A stretch of 64,000 bases of DNA from Tritrichomonas musculus (lineage: Eukaryota > Parabasalia > Tritrichomonadida > Tritrichomonadidae), in assembly GCA_039105265.1 (NCBI GenBank), contig JAPFFF010000016.1, forward strand, positions 1,612,001 through 1,676,000, in the 5' to 3' direction. Shown here piece after piece: positions 42,206 through 50,649 of the stretch. Numbering within the stretch: position 1 is the first letter of the stretch; each line of letters begins with the position of its first letter. The notes below the pieces were generated by a model. That model searched no databases, was not told the origin of the DNA, and worked only from the letters and a program-made list of their open reading frames with translations. The translations under genes and the position numbers were made by a program.

Positions 42206-44761
42206 CTAATTGAGATATGAATAGAAGTCCTCATGAGTAAACGGATCTGATTTACTCAATACTTTATCATAGTTCTCACTATTAATTGCTTCATATGGGA
42301 ACACACCTTTGGATTCATTTATTGATCCATTACTGAAATCTTCAACAAATTGCTTTAATGTACCACCTGCAACATATGCTTGTGCATCAATGAATCTCAA
42401 CCCATACAAACCTTTCTTAAGAACAAACTGCTTCATTGAAGATGGGGTACCAATTAATGAAACATTATCAACATACCATTCAATGTTATCATACTTGTAG
42501 TTCATGAATTCCTTAAACAAATTGCAATCAAATCTTGCTGAATTGAATCCCAATACTGGCACATTAAACAAGTTTCTATTGAGTTTCATTAATGATTCTT
42601 CATCATCGATTCCAGTCATATCCCTTAATGCTTTAACCCTATCGTTAACAACTTCAACACCTTTCTCAAACATGTACTTGATCCATTTCGGTATAAACTT
42701 CTTAGCTCTAACATCACAAGCAGAACTTGATTCATGAAGTGAAAAGTTCTTCGTTACCAAACCTTTAGCTGATTTCACGCAACAACTAACACTTAATGGA
42801 CTCAATTGACTATTTATAACTGTTGACTTACCTGATTTTTCGTTAACTTTCCTCTCCATGGTTTCGAAATCATAAGTAATGTAATACTTTTGTGGTTTCC
42901 ATTCAAGTCCATGTGCTAAACAATATTCGTAAACTGGATGATTCAATATGTGAGGACAGTAAGGTTCACTAACTGATTCAGGTATGTAATTCTTCTTGAA
43001 CTTCCCATCACAATGATTCATATGTTTCTTCATACGTTCTTGTCCATGTCTGTTGTTATCACGAACCACATATGATCTACATTTAGGACATATGAATATA
43101 TTCGTCAACTTCTCTACATTAGTGATGTACATTATATGGCAAACCATTTCATCCGTATAAAGCAAAGCACTCTTGGTTTCATATGAATCATCAAAGTACC
43201 ATTGTTCTTGCAAATCGTAAATCATTGTTTCCTTATCGTAATCATAGATGTTGACATTGATGTGATTCATCTTTGCTGATTGTTTCATGTCATCCATTGA
43301 CATACCTTTAAATGAATCAATGATTGCTTTCGCCTCTTTAGTTGGTTTAGTAGAATATTCAACTCCATTGTCTTTGCATAACAGTTTACGTGCTGCTTGA
43401 GTTCGATCTTTAATTCTAAATGTTTTAGCATTACTCAACTTTGAATCCAAACATATCGCTAAGAACCTATACCAACAAAGACCATCATCTTCATTATCAA
43501 CTATCAACATTCTTGACTTCACTAACTCTTCTGGTAGCTTAACCTTACCAGTAACCTTAACCAATCTCGATACCGTAAATGCTATTGCTGACACATATGT
43601 TAACTTCACATTTGATTCCGAAACTGAATAGTTATACAACACAGATTCTATATAATACTTGACTCTCTCTAACTCATCATTCAACTGAATCAATATCGGT
43701 ATATTACTTGAAACCTTATAGTTAATGCTATTGATTTCTCGATTAGCATATTCATATTCAGTTACTCCATCTGACTTCACAACCGGAGTCTCAAACACTC
43801 CTGATAACTCAAACGTTAACTTAAATGGCTTCTTCTCATTCCTATAAATCACATTCGTCAAGTAATCAAATATGTCTTCCAACTTATAGATATCATTCAA
43901 GTAATACACTACTATTGGATCTTTCTTGTTTTTCGTTACCATCTCACTCACATTTGGATACTTCTTTCTATGCTCTAACAACACAGCTCTTGCTTTTTCT
44001 TTATCATGTGGTTCATTAACCATCAAATACTCATCATCTTTGTTTTCAAATTCATGTCCAAATTTAGTGAAATAATCAATCAACATTTCATTGTTCTTCT
44101 CAAACAAATACTCTGAATATGGCTTCAAATCAAGCATCTCACCTGGTGGTAACGGTCTCAGTATTGGTTTCTCATTAACTAATTTATCAAGCATTTCTTT
44201 ATAAATCACTTTGGATGTATTGTAAACACGTTCCATATTCTTTATCTCATTGCTTTCCTTCTGAATCCTATAATTGAACTTCGCTTTCATTTTATCTCTA
44301 ACATGTTCATCAAATGGATCAACCTTCTTGTATTTATCTTTATTCATTTTCTTAAAGTATTTCTCATCTTCTTTACGTTTAAACTCATCACTATCTACAT
44401 ATCGTTTAGGTTGTTTCATTTGCTTTGGTACATGAGGTATTTTCATATGCTTAATCGGTTCTTGATAACCCATATTCATCAAATCATTAATGGCATCTTC
44501 TTCCATCTTCTGACGTTCTTTCTCTGATTGTATGCCTTTAGCAAACCAATACATTGAATAATAATCATTTTCTCCATCATAATTCTTCTCTACAACCAAA
44601 TCATTCACTATATCATGTATCAATATTTCTCTTAATTCTTCTTCTGATGAGATATAATCTAAATACTCTTCAGTTGTTTCATGAAAACCTTTTAGCAAAT
44701 TAAAAAGGTCCACTAACTCGTTTGTTGTCTTGTCATCTAATGGTGTTTTATGTCTCTCCAT
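42206..44761 (-). CDS. Element A family B DNA polymerase, N-terminal and exonuclease part
   Basis: The ATG at 44759-44761 lies 8 bases from the right terminal repeat. About 1-400 is charged and unrecognised. Near 420-540 an OTU-like cysteine peptidase signature appears (DNEDDGLCWYRFLAIC, later VCHIMYIT). A CPKC...HMNHC zinc-like knot lies near 560-585. The exonuclease motifs follow: YITYDFETM near 630 and GFNSARFDCNLF near 740. OTU-like domains ahead of a polymerase are known in some large virus-like elements; here they may process a precursor, which is an inference. Confidence 0.7.
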   Translation of the reverse strand: MERHKTPLDDKTTNELVDLFNLLKGFHETTEEYLDYISSEEELREILIHDIVNDLVVEKNYDGENDYYSMYWFAKGIQSEKERQKMEEDAINDLMNMGYQEPIKHMKIPHVPKQMKQPKRYVDSDEFKRKEDEKYFKKMNKDKYKKVDPFDEHVRDKMKAKFNYRIQKESNEIKNMERVYNTSKVIYKEMLDKLVNEKPILRPLPPGEMLDLKPYSEYLFEKNNEMLIDYFTKFGHEFENKDDEYLMVNEPHDKEKARAVLLEHRKKYPNVSEMVTKNKKDPIVVYYLNDIYKLEDIFDYLTNVIYRNEKKPFKLTFELSGVFETPVVKSDGVTEYEYANREINSINYKVSSNIPILIQLNDELERVKYYIESVLYNYSVSESNVKLTYVSAIAFTVSRLVKVTGKVKLPEELVKSRMLIVDNEDDGLCWYRFLAICLDSKLSNAKTFRIKDRTQAARKLLCKDNGVEYSTKPTKEAKAIIDSFKGMSMDDMKQSAKMNHINVNIYDYDKETMIYDLQEQWYFDDSYETKSALLYTDEMVCHIMYITNVEKLTNIFICPKCRSYVVRDNNRHGQERMKKHMNHCDGKFKKNYIPESVSEPYCPHILNHPVYEYCLAHGLEWKPQKYYITYDFETMERKVNEKSGKSTVINSQLSPLSVSCCVKSAKGLVTKNFSLHESSSACDVRAKKFIPKWIKYMFEKGVEVVNDRVKALRDMTGIDDEESLMKLNRNLFNVPVLGFNSARFDCNLFKEFMNYKYDNIEWYVDNVSLIGTPSSMKQFVLKKGLYGLRFIDAQAYVAGGTLKQFVEDFSNGSINESKGVFPYEAINSENYDKVLSKSDPFTHEDFYSYLN

Positions 44762-44769
44762 CACTTTTC

Positions 44770-45150
44770 GTTAAAATTAAAAATTTATTTTTCGAAAAAT
44801 CTTTTGATAACTTTTCATTTTTGGTTTCTCAAGATGTCATCTGATCTCTGACGTAAGCTAACTCACATTTTATAGTTAACTCCTTTTCATGGGTCTCAAA
44901 CGTTAATGATGCATTTCTAGTGGTTCCATAGTTGAATCAGACACCTTTCCATGGGTCTCAAACATGCACAAAGCCTCTCCAAGCATCTTAAAATGATCAT
45001 GATAGATTTCCCAAGCCTCCCAAACACTAATGAAGCCTCTCCAGAGCTCCTCAAGAGAGCCAAAACTAGAAATAGCTCCGGACCTTCAAAAACTATTCAG
45101 AAACTCCGCTGCTGGTATCTACCCCGCCAACGCGTCTACCATATACTACT
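44770..45150. repeat. Right terminal inverted repeat of element A
   Basis: Inverted partner of 38315-38695, ending in CCATATACTACT. Confidence 0.85.
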
Positions 45151-45458
45151 ATAAATGTTAGGTATAGCTTTATAATCAATGACAAAAAATCTTTAATACT
45201 AAAATAAAGTATTCAAAAGTGTAAGAAAAATAATAAAAAAAATGAGAATTTTTTTTCGAACTTGAAACCTCGGGTATCCTCGAGATTTCCTCGGAAATTG
45301 AATACTTCGGGCAAATCGGGATCGAGGATGGCCGAGTAAAACGGTTATTTTACTCGGGTTTACTCGGGTAAACCGAGTACGGGAGTAGTAGTAATATTAG
45401 ACTGTGCTCCTGGTACTACGTACCATACGCCCAGTCTAACGCATGGATCAGTCATTTA

Positions 45459-45541
45459 CACCATCGCGGACCCTTATAATAGTCCAAATCAATAGTCTTC
45501 ACCATCGCGGACCCCTTATGATAGTCCAAAACCATAGTCTT
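45459..45541. repeat. Tandem 41-bp repeat in the left terminal region of element B
   Basis: Two copies starting CACCATCGCGGACCC at 45459 and 45500, each ending ATAGTCTT. They lie 70 bases before the first gene and may be regulatory. Confidence 0.7.
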
Positions 45542-45610
45542 CACCGATCAATCGTAAACTGACTCACTTTCGATTCAAACTATCTTTTTATTCCGTATGC
45601 AAATAATAAT

Positions 45611-45952
45611 ATGATGACCGAAATTGAATTCACAGTCGAACCAATCGAATTAGCTATCGAAGACTTCTTCGAATATCACGATCTCGATAGAATTCAATGT
45701 GTTGATGATTTAATGGAACAACTTCATGACTATCTCAATGATGTTGGTCTTGATAGAGACTTCAATCTCGACAATATCATCAACTACTACAACATCGACG
45801 ATCTTGACGAACTCGATGATCGATTCATAGCTAGCTATGATGATGATGAAGCTATGGATAAGAAGATCCAATTGATCTATAAATGTATAGAATTGTTGAC
45901 GATGGATGAATGGATTGAACCATGTGGAGCTTTCGATGAAGATGAAGAGTAA
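45611..45952 (+). CDS. Element B acidic hypothetical protein
   Basis: 113 residues, strongly acidic (DDLDELDDRF, ASYDDDEAMDKK, CGAFDEDEE), with no recognised fold. It is the first gene from the left end. Confidence 0.5.
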   Translation: MMTEIEFTVEPIELAIEDFFEYHDLDRIQCVDDLMEQLHDYLNDVGLDRDFNLDNIINYYNIDDLDELDDRFIASYDDDEAMDKKIQLIYKCIELLTMDEWIEPCGAFDEDEE

Positions 45953-45960
45953 GTGATGTT

Positions 45961-45969
45961 TATTTTTGG
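45961..45969 (+). promoter_or_regulatory. TATTTTTGG box, 19 bases before ATG 45980
   Basis: One of a set of boxes sharing TATTTTT(G/C) ahead of element B genes (see findings). Confidence 0.5.
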
Positions 45970-45979
45970 TTTCCCTTAA

Positions 45980-47302
45980 ATGAGTTATCGACGTGAGGTA
46001 CAACAAGATGAACACATTCCATTACCAATCGAAATGGTTTATAATTCAACAGTTGATGCTCTTGTAAGTAAAGACGAGAATGGTGATGACATATATTTTC
46101 AAAACGGTATTCAACACTTCAATAGAATTTACTTTGATTATCCACCCGAATGGAAAACTTCAAATGTTGGTGAGAAAATAATTGGTATTAGAAGAATGAA
46201 TATACATCGTAAAACTGATACAATCAAGTTTAATCTATATATTCGTAAATATCTATGGGAACCTTTCAATGATAAAGCTATTGAGTTATTCGGAGATAAA
46301 TATGAAATATTCGACGACAAAATTCAACAAGTTATTGATACTATGGATGAAACCGATGTTAAGGTATTTAAAATCGAATGTCATATGCATCTTACGAATG
46401 ATATCAATGATTTCGTCGATCAAGTCATCGAATTTGCTAATGATAATACTTTATATAGGTATTTGTATCGCGAAATAGGTGGTTCAAACAAATCAGATGA
46501 AGAAAAAATAGCTGCATATGAGGCGTTAGATCGTGATAGGAATAATTATGATCTAATGTGTCTACGTAATGATATTCCATTTTGGTTAGAAATAAGTCAT
46601 TGGAATTGTAAGAATAAGCAAAATATAATAATTAATCCAAATGATAAGCATGTAATTGGTGAAGATTTTATGATCGAAATCGCTGTAAATGATGAAGATG
46701 GACAATTCATTAAATTCAAATCACTTCGAAATGACGGTGAAGTGTATAATGTCGATTTTCTTATAACGAGAGCTGATGAACCTTTCGAAAAATCTACTAA
46801 TGATAACAATAATGAAGAAGAAGAAGAAGAATCCGTAGAAGACGATTATGACGATTACACATATAAGAAACTATATAAATGGGATGATGATAATGATTTG
46901 CCATTACCTTTTAGTCGAGAAAATCCTGGAAGATTGACTGAAAAGGATAGGTTCGACAGTGACACAGCTGATTTCTTCAATATCGGGACTTCGAATCCAT
47001 ATCGAAATAGATTGGATTATGTAACCAAGTTCCATCGAGAATTGGTTTTAAAACATATTACAACTGATTTACAATGTGAAGTAGCCGCTTCATTTGCGAA
47101 TCAATCAAATCGTAATATCATCGGACGTACTAACGAGACATTCATTCCTATTAAGTATTATAAAGTGAATGATAATGATGATAAGTTTTGGATTGAATTG
47201 TACAATAAAGATTTCGTAGACATTCCAGTGTCATTTAACGATGAAATAGTATTCACAATGGACATGGTGTTCTTACAAAACCGTAAACTGTTATACTCTT
47301 AA
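45980..47302 (+). CDS. Element B hypothetical protein, 440 residues
   Basis: No family is recognised with certainty. The N-terminal part has beta-strand-like alternation (YNSTVDALVSKDENGDDIYF, IIGIRRMNIHRKTDTIKFNLYI), a highly acidic loop follows near 275-290, and the C-terminus is again beta-rich (VFTMDMVFLQNRKLLYS). Such a layout suits a structural protein, but this is a guess. It lies 10 bases upstream of the integrase gene and is probably expressed with the virion block. Confidence 0.5.
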   Translation: MSYRREVQQDEHIPLPIEMVYNSTVDALVSKDENGDDIYFQNGIQHFNRIYFDYPPEWKTSNVGEKIIGIRRMNIHRKTDTIKFNLYIRKYLWEPFNDKAIELFGDKYEIFDDKIQQVIDTMDETDVKVFKIECHMHLTNDINDFVDQVIEFANDNTLYRYLYREIGGSNKSDEEKIAAYEALDRDRNNYDLMCLRNDIPFWLEISHWNCKNKQNIIINPNDKHVIGEDFMIEIAVNDEDGQFIKFKSLRNDGEVYNVDFLITRADEPFEKSTNDNNNEEEEEESVEDDYDDYTYKKLYKWDDDNDLPLPFSRENPGRLTEKDRFDSDTADFFNIGTSNPYRNRLDYVTKFHRELVLKHITTDLQCEVAASFANQSNRNIIGRTNETFIPIKYYKVNDNDDKFWIELYNKDFVDIPVSFNDEIVFTMDMVFLQNRKLLYS

Positions 47303-47312
47303 TCCGCTATAA

Positions 47313-48440
47313 ATGAACCGAATCAAGTTCAAGACCATTGATGAAGTTTATTCTAAGTATCCAACCAATACGTTATCGAAATTCAAGAGAATCGCTAATA
47401 GATATGGTTTCACGGATGATGAAGCTAAAGACTATCTTCAAAACAAAGTCGTTCACGATCAACATATTCCGCCACCAAAGTTCATGCATATCTATTCGAA
47501 GATCCAACATGCGTTTCAAATGGATACGTTCATTGGCGGCGCGAAGTCGACAACGGGTATTGAAGATTCGCATAGCGAACTTTGTAAAACAAATCCAGAC
47601 TATTTGATGTTCATTAACGTTAACACACGTAAAGCATATGCGTATGAGATGATCAATAAAGGTGCTAAACAAGTGTTGAAATCACTAACCGAGTTCATCA
47701 AATCAGAACCTGAGTGTAAGTCTATCATATCAGATGAAGATGCATCATACTTATCGAAATCCGTACTCGATTTCATGAGAGAACATGATATTGTATATAC
47801 AACAACGACCGATAACGATCATAACAAACTCGGTATCATTAACAGATTCATGAGAACCATTCGTGATATGAAAGCTAATGAACCAAACACTGATATACTA
47901 TCATTAGTAGAATCCTATAACGATATGCCGCATCGATCTCTTAATTATAAATCTCCGAATGAGATAACAGATGAAGATGAGTTAGAGTATATCGATAAGA
48001 TGGAACGTCAAGTAAATCCATATCATTTCAAACCTGGTGATCTAGTTAGAGTAGTTCTCGATAAGAGTCCATTAACGAAACGTCGTTCGAATCTATCTAA
48101 AGAGTCTTACGTCGTCGATTCCAAAGATGGTAATCAGTTTCTAATTCGATCTATCGATGGATCTGTAGATACCGTCCCTGGATATAAACTCGTGAAGTCA
48201 TCCAATAACGTTCCACTAGCGACATCAATCAAAGATGGTAAACGTGGTATCGTTAAAGAGATTCGATCTTATAACAAAAAGAGAGATACATATACGATAA
48301 CATATGAAGATTCAACCGTTAAAGATACTATCAAATCGAAATATCTACGCGAAGGTCATCCAACTAAATTATCGACAATGGAACGTCAATACTGGATGAA
48401 TCAAAATACCATCCCCGACCAAATAAGAAAGTTCATTTAA
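47313..48440 (+). CDS. Retroviral-type integrase of element B
   Basis: 375 residues. The rve-type RNase H fold runs from about 65 to 220 (FQMDTFIGG, YLMFINVNTRKAYAY, IISDEDASYLS, NRFMRTIRDM, NDMPHRSLNYKSPNEI). It is followed by an SH3/chromo-like barrel (FKPGDLVRVVLDK) and a second small barrel (GIVKEIRSY to YLREGHP). Polinton integrases insert the element and make 6-bp target duplications. The genes before and after are about 10 bases away and share the TATAAATGA start context with the ATPase gene. Confidence 0.8.
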   Translation: MNRIKFKTIDEVYSKYPTNTLSKFKRIANRYGFTDDEAKDYLQNKVVHDQHIPPPKFMHIYSKIQHAFQMDTFIGGAKSTTGIEDSHSELCKTNPDYLMFINVNTRKAYAYEMINKGAKQVLKSLTEFIKSEPECKSIISDEDASYLSKSVLDFMREHDIVYTTTTDNDHNKLGIINRFMRTIRDMKANEPNTDILSLVESYNDMPHRSLNYKSPNEITDEDELEYIDKMERQVNPYHFKPGDLVRVVLDKSPLTKRRSNLSKESYVVDSKDGNQFLIRSIDGSVDTVPGYKLVKSSNNVPLATSIKDGKRGIVKEIRSYNKKRDTYTITYEDSTVKDTIKSKYLREGHPTKLSTMERQYWMNQNTIPDQIRKFI

Positions 48441-48450
48441 CTTACTATAA

Positions 48451-49302
48451 ATGACTCAAATCAAGAAAGTTGAAGATCTAATCGAAGACACATTACGTAA
48501 GAATCAACGTGATATCGAAATGGCGTTGATTAAACCACTCGCTCCTGAATATCCATTCTCGTCAAACGGTATCTACTTTCTAATCGGTAAGATGGGAGCT
48601 GGTAAATCGTTTTGGATCTGGCGACACATCATGATAACTGAACGACTATTCACGAAACCGTATTACAGTAAGATCATATTCTGTTCCACGTCTGGTAAAC
48701 TCGATAAAACAGCTGAAGTACTATCCAAGAATGTGAAGACCCCTATCGATTACATCAAAGAAGAGAATCTACTTCCATATCTTAAACGACATCTACGACG
48801 TAAACTCAAATACTATGCGATGGTCAAACATGTGCTATCCAAAATGGTTGAAACTAATGAAGAAATGGCTAGAATCATCCAGAAACACTCGTTAATGGAA
48901 ATCGAAGATCGAATAGCATATATAGCATCCAAGTTAGTTCAGTATCAGACCGCATCATATCCGTTCAACACGTTACTCGTATTAGATGACGCTGCTGGAT
49001 CCCCATTACTGAAGAACGGTAACAGTGAACTATGTCGGTTACTAACGAAAACGAGACACTTCAATCTGACTTGTATCATAGCTGTTCAAACATTACGATT
49101 CGTTCATCTGAATGTTAAACGATTGGCCACTGATATCATATGCTATAGCGGTTTCAGTAAAGAAGATTTCACATCGATGTTACAACAGACTCCAAACAAT
49201 CTCGATATCAAGTCAACGACAACCGAATATCTAAATCATAAGGGTCAACATGATCGGTTTATCATCAATATCACTGCCAACGAATCACACTTTGAACAAT
49301 AA
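48451..49302 (+). CDS. A32-like genome-packaging ATPase of element B
   Basis: 283 residues. Walker A is IGKMGAGKS at 45-53, and Walker B is TLLVLDDAAG near 175. A sensor strand IIAVQT follows at about 210. The order and length fit the FtsK/HerA-type ATPase that pumps DNA into capsids in Polintons, virophages and NCLDVs. It follows the integrase gene by 10 bases. Confidence 0.8.
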   Translation: MTQIKKVEDLIEDTLRKNQRDIEMALIKPLAPEYPFSSNGIYFLIGKMGAGKSFWIWRHIMITERLFTKPYYSKIIFCSTSGKLDKTAEVLSKNVKTPIDYIKEENLLPYLKRHLRRKLKYYAMVKHVLSKMVETNEEMARIIQKHSLMEIEDRIAYIASKLVQYQTASYPFNTLLVLDDAAGSPLLKNGNSELCRLLTKTRHFNLTCIIAVQTLRFVHLNVKRLATDIICYSGFSKEDFTSMLQQTPNNLDIKSTTTEYLNHKGQHDRFIINITANESHFEQ

Positions 49303-49330
49303 ATTGGTTTGTTTTTATGATTAATAAATC

Positions 49331-49735
49331 ATGGGATTCAAGAGTTTCGTTACAAGCGGTTGGAATAGACTTAAAAGTGATGTCCATCAGGGGCTCATCG
49401 GTGCTAAAAACGCTGCTCATAGAGTATGGAATGCGACCAAAAAGGGGTTGATCGGTGCTAAAAACTTCGCTATGAATAATCCGAAAGCTATCGGTACTAT
49501 GTTACATGCGATAACACCATTTGCTACTGCATTCAATCCAACGTTAGGTGCTATTACATCAGCAGGTGCAAACATATTCAGTCACATGCCAAAGGGGTCG
49601 GTCAAAGACAAGCTCGTGAAGATCAGTGAACAGTTCGCGCGTGGTGAATTAAAACAAGGTGGATCATCAACAGCACAAGCTGCAGTAGATTCACGAAAGA
49701 GATCAAATAATGCGATTCCGTTCAGAGGTATTTAA
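49331..49735 (+). CDS. Small amphipathic virion-like protein of element B
   Basis: 134 residues. The N-terminal half has two copies of an amphipathic helix (GLIGAKNAAHRVWNATKK, GLIGAKNFAMNN), and the middle is hydrophobic with glycine and alanine (ITPFATAFNPTLGAITSAGA). This resembles membrane-active minor capsid proteins of the adenovirus VI/Polinton PX kind by character only; no sequence family is certain. It lies between ATPase and capsid genes. Confidence 0.45.
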   Translation: MGFKSFVTSGWNRLKSDVHQGLIGAKNAAHRVWNATKKGLIGAKNFAMNNPKAIGTMLHAITPFATAFNPTLGAITSAGANIFSHMPKGSVKDKLVKISEQFARGELKQGGSSTAQAAVDSRKRSNNAIPFRGI

Positions 49736-49745
49736 TGAATCATAA

Positions 49746-49973
49746 ATGAGTGGCAGAGATCGAACAATTTGCGGAAGCAAAGTACGAACAAATGCATATA
49801 GATCGAGTAATTCTGTTATCGTATCTGGACCTGGTACCATGTATAACGAAGTCACTAGACCGCGATCTTCAACGAAACAATATCATGATAACACTAATAC
49901 TCATGATGTAACGGTACCGTATATCAAAACCAGTAAACGCAAATCCAAAACTCGTAAATCCAAACATAAGTGA
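49746..49973 (+). CDS. Small basic protein of element B
   Basis: 75 residues ending in a run of lysine and arginine (KTSKRKSKTRKSKHK). It could be a DNA-condensing core protein. It starts 10 bases after its neighbour's stop. Confidence 0.45.
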   Translation: MSGRDRTICGSKVRTNAYRSSNSVIVSGPGTMYNEVTRPRSSTKQYHDNTNTHDVTVPYIKTSKRKSKTRKSKHK

Positions 49974-49989
49974 GTATTGTCTGTGATGA

Positions 49990-49997
49990 TATTTTTG
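49990..49997 (+). promoter_or_regulatory. TATTTTTG box, 18 bases before ATG 50008
   Basis: Member of the element B promoter-box set. Confidence 0.5.
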
Positions 49998-50007
49998 TTA
50001 AAATCAA

Positions 50008-50604
50008 ATGAGTTCTAAGTACGTACGTGGAGTGAAACGAAATCAAATCATTCAACGATGGTTGCAAGGGATTGAAGATCCTGAATATGAAGTGTTTCCG
50101 ACCAAGAAAGAAGGTAAATATATAGTCAAGTTGAGGGAGACTAAATTAGTAGATCAAACCAATAACGATGTTGATAAACAGTCTGTCGATGTCGATGTTG
50201 ATAAACAGTCTGTCGATGTTACTAACGATGTCGAGTCTGAAACTGAATCAACACCACCACCTGTAATCAAACAACGTAGACCGCGAACATCTAGTAGTAC
50301 GATTCCATCAACTAGACCAGATTCAACGATTAATCTCGAAATACTCGAACAGTTACGTAATCTCGGTGAAGAGATCCGCAATGATAGATTCAAGAAAGAG
50401 CAGAAACAGTATATCAAACATGTCGTCAACAAAGAGTTATCGAAATCGCGTATTCGTAGTCGATATGTACCTGAAATGTTTCCAGAGTCAGTTGAACCAG
50501 AACCAGAATCACAATCGAAACCAGTTGATCCGCAACCAGTTGAACCAGTTGAACCAGAACCAATCATTGAACAACCCATATTTCGATCACGTATACGACG
50601 CTAA
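50008..50604 (+). CDS. Repeat-rich hypothetical protein of element B
   Basis: 198 residues. A VDVDKQSVDV repeat lies near 50-70, a basic coiled segment at about 110-155, and a proline-glutamate tail (SVEPEPESQSKPVDPQPVEPVEPEP) near 170-190. It is probably a flexible virion or scaffold protein; no family is recognised. Confidence 0.45.
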   Translation: MSSKYVRGVKRNQIIQRWLQGIEDPEYEVFPTKKEGKYIVKLRETKLVDQTNNDVDKQSVDVDVDKQSVDVTNDVESETESTPPPVIKQRRPRTSSSTIPSTRPDSTINLEILEQLRNLGEEIRNDRFKKEQKQYIKHVVNKELSKSRIRSRYVPEMFPESVEPEPESQSKPVDPQPVEPVEPEPIIEQPIFRSRIRR

Positions 50605-50631
50605 GTATGAATCCGTCGACTTAAACCATCA

Positions 50632-50639
50632 TATTTTTC
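50632..50639 (+). promoter_or_regulatory. TATTTTTC box, 18 bases before the capsid ATG
   Basis: Member of the element B promoter-box set, in front of the major capsid gene. Confidence 0.5.
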
Positions 50640-50649
50640 TGTCAAGTAA

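Larger units (their letters stand above)
38315..45150. mobile_element. Polinton-like fossil A: polymerase-bearing, 381-bp inverted repeats
   Basis: A 6.8-kb virus-like element bounded by inverted repeats 38315-38695 and 44770-45150, starting AGTAGTATATGG. A short direct repeat ATAAA flanks it. Parts: a small plus-strand gene (38700-39092), a bZIP-like gene (minus) and a protein-primed family B DNA polymerase region (minus). No integrase, ATPase or capsid gene lies between the repeats, so it is a reduced, Polinton-derived or linear-plasmid-like form. The near-identical ends suggest a young insertion. It looks nearly whole, with about one break, in the polymerase region. Confidence 0.75.

Noticed and set aside
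50154-50579. 141-codon minus-strand frame rich in Ser/Thr/Gly/Cys
   Set aside because: It is the antisense shadow of the repeat-rich gene at 50008-50604; its composition mirrors the VDVDKQ and PEP repeats.
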